The translations under genes and the position numbers were made by a program. Positions 1 through 5,748 of a stretch of DNA of 5,748 nucleotides are shown piece after piece (the first letter of the stretch is position 1; each line of letters begins with the position of its first letter). The DNA comes from Phycisphaeraceae bacterium (lineage in GTDB: Bacteria > Planctomycetota > Phycisphaerae > Phycisphaerales > Phycisphaeraceae). Location: NCBI GenBank assembly GCA_003551485.1, contig PUMS01000218.1, forward strand, positions 1-5,748, in the 5' to 3' direction. The notes under the pieces are model-generated. The model searched no databases, had not been told where the DNA came from, and saw nothing but the letters and a program-made list of their open reading frames with translations.

Positions 1-1
1 C

Positions 2-94
2 GGCGAAAGCTACCGCCTCAAAGACAAACGCAGGGCCGGCACCGGCCACCCCGAGCCCGCCCCACTGCCGCCCCAAGAAAACGAAAGGAGGTAA
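2..94 (+). CDS. istB: IstB-like transposition ATPase, C-terminal end (partial at left edge)
   Basis: Only the last 30 residues and a TAA stop are present. They begin GESYRLKDKRRAG, which resembles the closing strand of IS21-family IstB helper ATPases (commonly G-[DEK]-S-[YF]-R-L-[KR]), and continue into a Pro/Glu-rich tail ending ENERR. IstB is an AAA+ ATPase that assembles on DNA and activates the IstA transposase. No Walker motifs fall inside the window, so the assignment rests on this short tail and on the IS21-like repeats directly downstream. The gene reads toward the host flank, as istB does relative to the right end of the element. The tail is too short to exclude another DNA-binding transposition protein. 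Confidence 0.6.
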   Translation, partial: GESYRLKDKRRAGTGHPEPAPLPPQENERR

Positions 95-118
95 CGCGAA
101 AATATCGACGGGACCCGG

Positions 119-168
119 GGTGGGTCAATTCTCAGTGATCGTAGGTGGGTCAATATTGAGTGCGTGTT
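119..168 (+). repeat. Two 25-bp direct terminal subrepeats of the IS21-family end
   Basis: The copies at 119-143 and 144-168 abut head to tail. Both start GGTGGGTCAAT (11/11 identical) and match at about 18 of 25 positions, with AGTG shared again in the second half. Tandem subrepeats next to the terminus are characteristic of IS21-family ends, where they act as transposase binding sites. No further copy is visible in the window. Confidence 0.75.
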
Positions 169-172
169 GACA
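167..172 (+). promoter_or_regulatory. Outward-facing -35 hexamer (TTGACA) at the IS terminus
   Basis: A perfect TTGACA forms the last six bases of the predicted element and points out of it into the host flank. IS21 is known to carry a -35 box in its right end that pairs with a -10 box of an abutting left end in tandem dimers, giving a strong junction promoter. In the present single-copy context the best -10 at 17-bp spacing (190-195, TTGAAC) matches poorly. Strong outward transcription here is therefore not supported. Any such transcript would be antisense to the propeller gene. Confidence 0.45.
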
Positions 173-344
173 GTCCTGTGGGCCGGGCGTTGAACTGTCC
201 GGCGTCCCACTTACCTCAACGGAAGAATGCAGCCGGTAAGCGCAATGCCGATCGGAAAGGTGGGCCGACGCCCACATGGACGAACCGGCGCGGATCGACA
301 GCATGACGCATGTCGACCGGTGACCAGACGCTGTTTGGAAGCGT
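173..344. other. Host flank between the IS end and the propeller stop; no gene recognised
   Basis: This 172-bp stretch follows the propeller gene on the minus strand and is bounded by the IS end. It holds a short perfect hairpin (260-275) and only small ORFs, for example a 31-codon minus-strand one from 311 to 216 containing VHVGVGPP, which has no clear ribosome-binding site and ends before the IS boundary. Nothing here can be assigned. Confidence 0.5.
260..275 (-). terminator. Hairpin downstream of the propeller gene, possible terminator
   Basis: GTGGGC (260-265) and GCCCAC (270-275) form a perfect 6-bp G+C-rich stem with a 4-base loop, about 70 bp beyond the propeller stop codon in the direction of its transcription. 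On the minus strand the stem is followed by only a short CTTTCC pyrimidine stretch, not a U-tract. It may be a weak intrinsic terminator, an RNA-stabilising 3' hairpin, or chance in GC-rich DNA. Confidence 0.3.
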
Positions 345-1520
345 TCAGGGCTCCACGATGGGCGAAACATCGATGGCATACATCTGCCGGGGCCCCTCGT
401 GCGGTGTGTCGATGCACACCTGACGGCCATCGCGGCTCCAGCGTGGATGCAGGTCGCAGCGGATGCCCGGCGTCTGATACAACGTCGGCCGCGTCTGAAA
501 ACGGCCGATCTCGACACAGCGCCCGCTCTCGACCTCGTAGAGCAGCACAGGCAATTGCCAGTCGGCATCGGGGTAGGCATCGGCGAGTATCCAGCGCCGA
601 TCCGGGCTGTAGGAGCAGTGGCCATCCCGCGTAAGCACATCGCCACCGATGATCTCGACGTGCTCCGACCGGTCCCGAAAGAGGTAGAAATGATCGCCGC
701 GGCCCGCCACCCGTGCCCAGGCCAGGATGTGCTGCCCATCACGCCAATCGAAGTGGGATACCAGATCATCACCGGCGAGCAGATGCAGGTTGCTGCCATT
801 CGGATCGCACGTGAGCAGCCGGTCAAAGAACGGCCGGCCCTTGCCCGGGCGCGGCCAGCGGTGCAGTACGAAGAAGCGCGATCCATCCGGTGCGATGGTC
901 GCGTGCTCGAAACGGTGGTGCACGCCCTGCGTCGAGGCGACGGGGGCCAGGCGGGCCACGGCGTCGAGCGGGAGAGCGAGCCGGTGCTCACCCGTGTCAA
1001 GGTCCATCCACCACACGCCATCCTCCTCAGGGTGAAGCTGGTCGTGGAACGGATCGGCAATGCCGGCATAGCCCACGATCGGCCTGGCATGGGCGAGCCG
1101 TGCGAGGTTGAGCGACAGCCCCCACCGGCCATCGGGGCTGACCGCATACACCGGCCGCGGCAGCAGGCGCCGCCGGCCGCTGTGAATGTCGAGGATGACC
1201 GCCACGTGGCGACCATCTTCCAGATCATTGTAGATGATCAGGCGATCGGCGGCACCGGGAACCCACTGGAGCATGCAGCCCTGCTGCCAGTTCCATGCGC
1301 GCGTGCTTGCCAGCGGGTGCAGCGCTGCCGTCTCGGCCTCGACCAGTGCGATGGTGGCCTGCTCGCCGGGCAGCGGCATGCGGCCGGTCTCCTCGGCCTC
1401 CAGGCAAACCAGGTGGCGGCCGGTGACATCCCAGGGGGGCTTGTCGTAATAGCCGAAGAAGTGCGCCCGCGGACCGCGGGTGAGCTGATGCACGGGACAA
1501 TGACGGGATTCAAAAGCCAA
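345..1520 (-). CDS. WD40-like beta-propeller protein (TolB / oligogalacturonate-lyase-like)
   Basis: About 391 residues, no signal peptide or membrane segment. It opens with HFFGYYDKPPWD (residues 20-31), followed by repeated blade motifs of the PD40/TolB kind: VSPDGRW, IAPDGSRFFVL, FDWRDGQHILAW, YSPDRRWILADAYPD, and a closing blade HPRWSRDGRQVCIDTPHEG near residue 358. Such propellers, found in Planctomycetota and relatives, share their fold with PL22 oligogalacturonate lyases; activity on uronate oligosaccharides is plausible but catalytic metal ligands were not assigned. Start choice: the frame is open up to 1724, but its upstream part is Arg/Pro/Ser-rich and non-protein-like and overlaps another small ORF. 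A TTG at 1520 has AGAGGA seven bases ahead and lies four bases after that ORF's stop; a GTG at 1493 is the main alternative. The fold call is firm, the enzymatic role is not. Confidence 0.8.
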   Translation of the reverse strand: MAFESRHCPVHQLTRGPRAHFFGYYDKPPWDVTGRHLVCLEAEETGRMPLPGEQATIALVEAETAALHPLASTRAWNWQQGCMLQWVPGAADRLIIYNDLEDGRHVAVILDIHSGRRRLLPRPVYAVSPDGRWGLSLNLARLAHARPIVGYAGIADPFHDQLHPEEDGVWWMDLDTGEHRLALPLDAVARLAPVASTQGVHHRFEHATIAPDGSRFFVLHRWPRPGKGRPFFDRLLTCDPNGSNLHLLAGDDLVSHFDWRDGQHILAWARVAGRGDHFYLFRDRSEHVEIIGGDVLTRDGHCSYSPDRRWILADAYPDADWQLPVLLYEVESGRCVEIGRFQTRPTLYQTPGIRCDLHPRWSRDGRQVCIDTPHEGPRQMYAIDVSPIVEP

Positions 1521-1524
1521 GAAA

Positions 1525-1731
1525 TCATCCTCTGCACAAAACGGTCCGGAGCACAGTTTCGAGTAAGCGAAAGGCCCATTGCTGAAACTGCTCTGCGTGT
1601 GCCTGGGCGAGCGGAGTGGAGGCGGGGATCGGCGCCAGGGTCCCGGCCGCATCGTAGAGCTGCGGCGGGTATTCACCGGCCGCCTCACGGTCAGTCTGCG
1701 GCAACTGCGGTTTCGAATGGGCATCCCTCAT
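1525..1731 (-). CDS. Small hypothetical protein (68 aa) directly upstream of the propeller gene
   Basis: An ATG at 1731 opens a 68-residue frame ending in TGA four bases before the chosen propeller start. Composition is protein-like (Gln, Glu and Ala rich, ending with an amphipathic helix-like stretch around AEQFQQWAFRLLETVLR) and clearly different from the Arg-rich shadow frames over the same DNA. An AGGAG lies 12 bases ahead of the ATG, longer than usual. The frame also extends upstream to an ATG at 1824, but that part looks unlike protein. I do not recognise a family. It may be a genuine small protein translationally coupled to the propeller gene, or the remnant of a longer gene broken by frameshifts between 1731 and 1846. 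Confidence 0.4.
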   Translation of the reverse strand: MRDAHSKPQLPQTDREAAGEYPPQLYDAAGTLAPIPASTPLAQAHAEQFQQWAFRLLETVLRTVLCRG

Positions 1732-1738
1732 TTCGGGC

Positions 1739-1846
1739 TCAATCTCCTGGTGGACCGAACGCACGCCCGCCGCAAGACACCCCCAGCGATCGGATGCGAC
1801 GCACTGCGTGCCCGCGGCGGGCATTCAGGGTTGCGAACTGGTCCAT
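1739..1846 (-). CDS. Possible 35-aa leader ORF with strong ribosome-binding site
   Basis: An ATG at 1846 is preceded by GGAGG (1852-1856) at an ideal five-base spacing, the best Shine-Dalgarno match seen in this window. The frame encodes 35 basic residues beginning MDQFATLNARRGHAV and stops seven bases before the ATG of the 68-aa ORF. No family is recognised. Because the start signal is good but the product short, it could be a leader peptide, the 5' stub of a gene whose frame is broken so that its remainder is the 68-aa ORF, or chance. Confidence 0.3.
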   Translation of the reverse strand: MDQFATLNARRGHAVRRIRSLGVSCGGRAFGPPGD

Positions 1847-1880
1847 CCCAGCCTCCAGAGTACGCCGCCTTTTGCTTGCT

Positions 1881-1903
1881 ATCATACACGACTCTTGATT
1901 ATA
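1881..1903 (-). promoter_or_regulatory. Candidate -10 elements in AT-rich gap after the rhamnosidase
   Basis: On the minus strand a perfect TATAAT (1898-1903) and a TATGAT (1881-1886) lie in a roughly 35-bp AT-rich patch that stands out from the GC-rich surroundings, immediately after the rhamnosidase stop and ahead of the GGAGG at 1852-1856. No good -35 hexamer is present at 16-18 bp from either. The patch could let the small ORFs and the propeller gene be transcribed separately from the rhamnosidase. Confidence 0.35.
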
Positions 1904-1905
1904 CC

Positions 1906-4445
1906 TCATCGTCCTGTCGGGGCAGGGCCTTGTGGCAGAACCTCAATCGCCGCATCCACGCGTGCCTGATGCCGCGTCGTCCCACCTTCCGACCGCTCGG
2001 CCCGAACATGGATCGGTCCGCGCACCGTCTCGATCGTCACGTCGATCCACTCCAGCCCGCACGGCAGGTTCGGGGCGATCGTCACCGTCGCATAGCCGGC
2101 AGCGGTGGGGCGGATACCCGCGACGTGGCGGGTGAACCAGTCGAAGATCAGCGCCCATGCCGGCTGGTTGCGCGAGGTGTCCGGCCAGTTGCTGACAATG
2201 TGCTCGGTGAAAGTCGTGTAACCCTTGTCGATCCACCAGAGAAAGCCCGGCTCTCCGGGCGCCGTGATGGCATCGTAAGCCGCCTGGTGGTGCCCGTTCT
2301 CCGACAAGGCCCGCAGCACCGACGGCGTCGTCACCACGCCGCTGGTGAGGTGATTGCCGCGGCCGCGCACGTCGGCGGCCAGCGCTGCGATGACCCGCGC
2401 ACGCTCCTGCGGCGGGGCGAAGCCGAAGTCGATCGCCATCCCGTCCGCGCCCTGGCTGGCGAAGCTCCCGGCCGAGCGGTCATAGAAACGTGCTGCAATC
2501 CCTGCCGCCGACCGCCGGGCCAGTTCATCCCACTGCCTGGCATCCGATTCGCGCCCGAGAATGCTTGCCATCGCCCCGGCAATGCGCAACTCGTTGAGGA
2601 AAACCGCGGAAGCGACGAGGTCCACCGGTGTCTTCGCGGCAGGCGGTTGCATGGTCCACCCCATCGCCGCGTGATCCCCATGCCAGCCACTTTGCAGGAT
2701 GGGGAAATCGTCGCGCCGGCTCATCACGCCCAGATAATCCGCGATCAGTGGGTAATAGTGCTCAAGATGCCCCGGCTCGCCCGTCTCCTCGTAATACTGC
2801 CAGGCGACAATCGTACAGGCCGCGGTATAGACCGAGTCGGCCTGCGGAATCTCGCGGAGCACCTTCTCGATGCGATGCCGCGAGCGATGCCGGGGCGGCC
2901 GCGAAAGATAGCGCGGGCTCGGCGGGGCGGTTGATGACCAGCGCAGGTGCGTCTGCGGGTTCTGGATCGCGACCATGTCGCGCAGCCACTTGCGATACAG
3001 CGGCAACACGTCGAACGAGGTCAGTACATACGGCGTGACCGCATGGGCATCGGCCAGCCATCCCTGCCGCTCGTCGCGCTGCGGGCAATCATGAAGCAGG
3101 CCCGTGATGTTCGACTCGATCGTGCGTGTCGCCATGGCGAACAGCGGGTTCAACCCATCGTGGCCGCTGTGAAATGATCCGCGCATCGGGCAATCGCTGT
3201 GAACCACCTCCCCGACCACTTGCAGGTCCTCCGGCAGTCGTGTCGGTGTTTCGATCTGGGCATACCGCAACCCCTGGTAGGAGAAGCGCGGGTGCCATGT
3301 CTCGGTGCCTTCTCCGCGGAAAGTGTAGCTGTTGATGCCCCGGGCCCCCTTGTTGGTCACCGGATCGACCTGCCCATCCGCCGCGGCGGCCTCGCCCATG
3401 CGGATGATGAGCTGTGTGCCGGCGGGGGCCCGGCCGGTCAGACGCAGCCATCCGCTGAAGTTGGTGCCGAAGTCCAGCAGCATCCGCCCATCCCCATCAC
3501 GTCGGATGTGCCGCGGCTCGATCTGCCGCATCACCCGAGGTAGCGGCGACTGGTGTGCCAGCAGGGCGCCCCCGGCGGCTCGGCGGCATTCGGCGCCGGC
3601 TTGCCGTAACTGCGTCCCAAGGCATGCCATGCCGCATCCAGCGCATAGCCGGGCGCATCCCACCCGGGCGCCTCCAGCCGCGCATCGTACCACTCGCCAT
3701 GGATGATGTCTTCGCTGGTCCAGGGTCCATGCCGGACCGCCCAGTCGCCCGGCCGCGTCGCGAGGATGCGCCGTTCGCCCCCGCGGAGCGTCAGCTCCAA
3801 CTGTGATAGAAAACAGCGCGGGCCGTACCCATGATGCGCATACCAGCCGCCGCCCAGCACAATCCCCAACACGTTCTCGCCGTCCCGCAGGTGCTTCCGC
3901 ACGTCGAATGCGGCCACCGTCGTGACCCTGGCATAGTCCGTGTGATCCGGAAACAGCACCTGATCGCCCGCCTTGATCCCATTGATGCGCGGCTCGAGCA
4001 ACCCGCCGCAGGCGATGTACCACCGAGCCCGAACGACATCGGCGACATTTTCAATCTGGAACACCGAGCGGAACATCGGCGTCAGCACCCCCGGCATGGT
4101 GACCCAGGCGCCGATGAAGTCCGCTTCACCGGGCACGACTTCGAATTCCGCCCAATCGCTCCAATCGCCCGCGCGGTCCGCCGCATCCCACAGGCGCACC
4201 CGCCACTGGTAATCAGCGCGCATCGGCAATGCCTCGCCGCCATACAAGAGCATCGGTTCGGCGCCCGCGGCCTTGCCGCTGTCCCACAAGACCGCCGCCG
4301 GCTGTCCTGCGGCCGTGACGACCACCTGCCGGGCGGACTGACGCAGGCCGCCGCCGGCCCAGCACAAGAGCAGCCGGTCGTTGGAGACGCCCAACGTGTG
4401 GGCGAGATGATTCGCGCAAGGATGAGGGCTGGACCATGCCGGCAT
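1906..4445 (-). pseudogene. GH78 alpha-L-rhamnosidase, interrupted by a one-base frameshift
   Basis: Retaining one extra base in a G run restores an 846-residue GH78 protein, which hydrolyses terminal alpha-L-rhamnose with inversion. Order: a fibronectin-III-like segment (about 38-105, LWDSGK, YQWRVRLWD); the rhamnosidase N domain (about 122-290, LGGGWYAHHGYGP, GEWYDAR); a beta-sandwich with FGTNFSGW (326-333); the (alpha/alpha)6 catalytic barrel with DCPQRDERQGW (453-463; E459 corresponds to the proposed general acid); and GYTTFTEH, whose E748 aligns with the base Glu of the usual TTIWE motif, followed by HVAGIRPTAAGY and the C-terminal beta domain. Both catalytic positions survive. No signal peptide is seen. 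ATG 4445 is preferred over ATG 4499 because family homology begins just after it; neither has a strong ribosome-binding site. The first frame stops at 3531-3533 and the rest continues in the -1 frame. Residues about 500-535 are unusually Arg/Pro-rich for the family. A sequencing or assembly error in the homopolymer cannot be excluded. Confidence 0.85.
3569..3573 (-). other. Frameshift site: run of five G in the rhamnosidase coding strand
   Basis: Coding strand reads GAG CCG CCG GGG GCG CCC in the N-terminal frame. The C-terminal frame needs GGG GGC GCC CTG CTG here. Adding one G gives EPPGGALLAHQSPLPRV, which fits the G-x-L-x-A-Q-x-x-P-P-I-R-V type sequence usual at this place in GH78. A -1 slip of a Gly-tRNA from GGG to the overlapping GGG would give the same peptide. 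Confidence 0.75.
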
Positions 4446-4869
4446 CCTACAGCCGTTGTTCCGGACAGTGAAGCGACTCCGCACAGCGCCAGCGATCATG
4501 TGGATCGCGCTGAATCAGCCGAGTTCTGTCGCGCCGGCATGTACCAGGGTGCCTACGTCGGCTCGCGGGTCGTTCGATCAGGGGCAGTTTCGGATTCCTT
4601 GCGCGACGGAGGCGCGCGGACTATGTCGGTCCACAAGGCCGTGTCGCTGATCGTCCGTGCTGATGAGAACGATGAATGGAAATGATCTGACCCGTGCCCG
4701 CTGCAAATTGCGGCAGATCGCGCATCCCGCGCCGTGGCCAAACACGAGAATATCGTCACCAGGCAATACATGTCCCACTGCAGTGTTGTAGGATGTAGAG
4801 CCATTGCCCGATGCGTCCTGCCGGGGCGTATTCGGGTTGGCACGCCTCGACTCGATGGGGACCACCACC
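4446..4869. promoter_or_regulatory. Divergent intergenic region between rhamnosidase and ceramidase-like gene
   Basis: This 424-bp stretch separates two divergently transcribed genes and presumably holds both promoters, but no convincing -35/-10 pair was found on either strand. It contains a 10-bp perfect palindrome (4776-4785), a shorter one, GCTGA-A-TCAGC (4509-4519), and somewhat lower G+C around 4740-4800. Open frames across it are continuations of antisense shadows and do not read like protein, apart from a short minus-strand stretch at about 4690-4850 discussed in the findings. Confidence 0.5.
4776..4785. promoter_or_regulatory. Perfect palindrome CACTGCAGTG, possible operator
   Basis: CACTG at 4776-4780 is followed directly by its inverse CAGTG at 4781-4785, about 85 bp ahead of the ceramidase-like start. 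TACAT (4767-4771) and ATGTA (4793-4797) flank it in inverted but slightly asymmetric arrangement. Dimeric repressors often use such sites, but there is no second copy in the window and no regulator gene nearby. Confidence 0.2.
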
Positions 4870-5748
4870 ATGCAACACGATGAGCGTTCATCCTTCACGA
4901 CCGGCATCGCCCGCACCGACATCACCCCCCCACCGGGCCTGGAGCTTGCAGGCGGCGCCTTCGGGCCGGCACGCGACATCCACCGGCCGCTGCACGCGAC
5001 CGCCCTGGCCCTGGGCCTTGGCGACCGCCGGGCGCTGCTGATCACCTGCGATCTGCTGGGGCTGGACGATGCCCTGGCCGACCGCATCCGCGACGACATC
5101 GCCGCGGCCACGGGCATTGCGCGCGAGGCAATCATCCTCGCCTGCACCCATACCCACGGCGCACCGGCCACCATGCACCTGCGCCACTGGGGCCGGCAGG
5201 ATGAGAACTACATCCGCCAGCTTCCCGCGCAACTGTCGCAACTGGCCGCGGATGCGGAGGCCGATGCCCGGCCGGCCCGCATCGGGGCCGCCAGCGAGGA
5301 ATGCCACGGCGTGGCCGTCAACCGCGCCTTCGAGGATGGCTGGACCGACCCCACCGTGGGTGCGATCCGCATCGACGATGACCAGGGCAACGTGCGCGCC
5401 GTGGTGGTCAACTTCGCCTGCCACCCGGTGAACATGCACGGCGCCGGGCTGGTGAGCCCGGACTTTCCGGCATACGTTGAGGACACGATCCGCGAAGGGC
5501 TCGGCCACGATGTGCCCGTGCTCTTTCTCCAGGGCGCCCTTGGCGACATCAACCCGACCAACTTCGTACCCCGCGAGCCCAGCGAGCAGGCCGCCGCCGC
5601 CACCGGCCGCGCCGTCGGCGAGGCGGCCTTGGTGGCTCTGCGGGGCATCGAGCCGGCCGCGCCGAAGGTGCTCGCCGTCTGCGAGCACGAGGTCGCCGTG
5701 CCCTGCCAGCCGCTTCCGCCGCGCGCCGAACTCGAGGCCATGATTGCC
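4870..5748 (+). CDS. Neutral/alkaline ceramidase-like N-terminal domain hydrolase (partial at right edge)
   Basis: The first 293 residues are present with no stop before the window end. Hallmarks of the Ceramidase_alk fold appear in order: GIARTDITPP (12-21), LITCDLLG (57-64), ACTHTHGAP (91-99), NFACHPVN (181-188), SPDFPAY (196-202) and QGALGDINPTN (221-231). The His residues of THTH and H185 correspond to zinc-binding histidines of bacterial neutral ceramidase. The family box GDVSPN carries the catalytic Ser; here it is GDINPT, so that Ser is replaced by N228. Activity on ceramide is therefore doubtful; such bacterial homologues are common in Planctomycetota-like genomes beside sugar-degradation genes, with unknown substrates. 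No signal peptide is seen. ATG 4870 is chosen because the family usually begins about ten residues before the GIARTDITPP motif; an in-frame ATG at 4855 would add five residues. Neither start has a clear Shine-Dalgarno sequence. It is divergent from the rhamnosidase. Confidence 0.85.
   Translation, partial: MQHDERSSFTTGIARTDITPPPGLELAGGAFGPARDIHRPLHATALALGLGDRRALLITCDLLGLDDALADRIRDDIAAATGIAREAIILACTHTHGAPATMHLRHWGRQDENYIRQLPAQLSQLAADAEADARPARIGAASEECHGVAVNRAFEDGWTDPTVGAIRIDDDQGNVRAVVVNFACHPVNMHGAGLVSPDFPAYVEDTIREGLGHDVPVLFLQGALGDINPTNFVPREPSEQAAAATGRAVGEAALVALRGIEPAAPKVLAVCEHEVAVPCQPLPPRAELEAMIA

Larger units (their letters stand above)
1..172 (+). mobile_element. Right end of an IS21-family insertion sequence (partial)
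   Basis: The segment joins an IstB-like carboxyl terminus (stop at 92-94) to about 78 bp of non-coding end containing two near-identical 25-bp direct repeats that start GGTGGGTCAAT (119 and 144). It finishes in GTTGACA. Read from outside inward, the end begins TGTCAACACGC. IS21 elements are known to have TG...CA termini and multiple terminal subrepeats bound by the IstA transposase, so the boundary is placed after the CA at 171-172. The rest of the element (istA, most of istB and the left end) lies before the window, so the target duplication cannot be checked. The exact boundary is inferred. Confidence 0.75.

Noticed and set aside
216..311. A 31-codon minus-strand ORF containing VHVGVGPP, considered as a Gfo/Idh/MocA stub cut by the IS
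   Set aside because: It stops before the IS boundary, has no clear ribosome-binding site, and the resemblance is limited to a few residues.
1521..1724. Upstream extension of the propeller frame to an ATG at 1724
   Set aside because: The added residues are Arg/Ser/Pro-rich without family similarity and overlap the more protein-like 68-aa ORF; homology begins near residue 12 of the shorter start.
399..1898. A 499-codon + strand open frame opposite the propeller gene
   Set aside because: It is the antisense shadow of the propeller gene in GC-rich DNA; its composition is unlike a folded family, whereas the minus strand shows clear propeller motifs.
1579..2934. A 451-codon + strand open frame opposite the rhamnosidase
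   Set aside because: Arg/Pro/Gly-rich shadow with no recognisable domain; the opposite strand carries the GH78 catalytic barrel.
3564..3578. Programmed -1 frameshifting at the G5 run
   Set aside because: The site is not a canonical X-XXY-YYZ slippery heptamer; a single missing G or an assembly error is simpler. Kept only as an alternative in the feature entry.
3574..4023. Beginning of the 705-codon minus-strand frame as the true rhamnosidase N-terminus
   Set aside because: That part is Arg/Gly/Ala-rich noise; the real N-terminal domains lie in the neighbouring frame down to the G5 run.
4888..5688. A 266-codon minus-strand open frame opposite the ceramidase-like gene
   Set aside because: Repetitive Gly/Ala/Val/Asp composition typical of an antisense shadow; the + strand has all family motifs in order.
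1..5748. CRISPR array, tRNA or rRNA genes, or a defence system
   Set aside because: No regularly spaced repeats, no tRNA-like T-loop/acceptor arrangement, and no nuclease, helicase or toxin motifs were seen on either strand.

Overview
The window is GC-rich (roughly two thirds G+C by eye). It has the look of a carbohydrate-degradation neighbourhood from an environmental bacterium, most likely of the Planctomycetota/Lentisphaerota/Verrucomicrobiota type. That guess rests on the gene content: a TolB/oligogalacturonate-lyase-like propeller, a GH78 rhamnosidase without signal peptide, and a 'neutral/alkaline ceramidase N-terminal domain' protein. No marker gene is present to confirm it.

Layout. 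Positions 1-172 are the right end of an IS21-family insertion sequence: the last codons of an istB-like gene on the + strand, two 25-bp terminal subrepeats, and an outward-facing TTGACA next to the terminal CA. Positions 173-344 are host flank with no convincing gene. The minus strand then carries three units, transcribed right to left: a GH78 alpha-L-rhamnosidase (4445 to 1906), broken by one missing base in a run of five G; an AT-rich gap with promoter-like hexamers and two very small ORFs (1846-1739 and 1731-1525); and a beta-propeller protein (1520 to 345). Positions 4446-4869 are a divergent intergenic region. From 4870 the + strand encodes the first 293 residues of a ceramidase-fold hydrolase that runs off the window.

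How the parts may work together. A rhamnosidase next to a propeller resembling oligogalacturonate lyases suggests processing of rhamnose- and uronate-containing oligosaccharides such as rhamnogalacturonan fragments. None of the three proteins shows a signal peptide, so a cytoplasmic role is likely. This is inference from family and context. The most notable observations are the frameshift that splits the rhamnosidase, whose two halves happen to meet at a TGATG stop/start overlap; the loss of the ceramidase nucleophile serine in the ceramidase-like protein; and the IS21 end with an outward -35 box just beyond the propeller gene.
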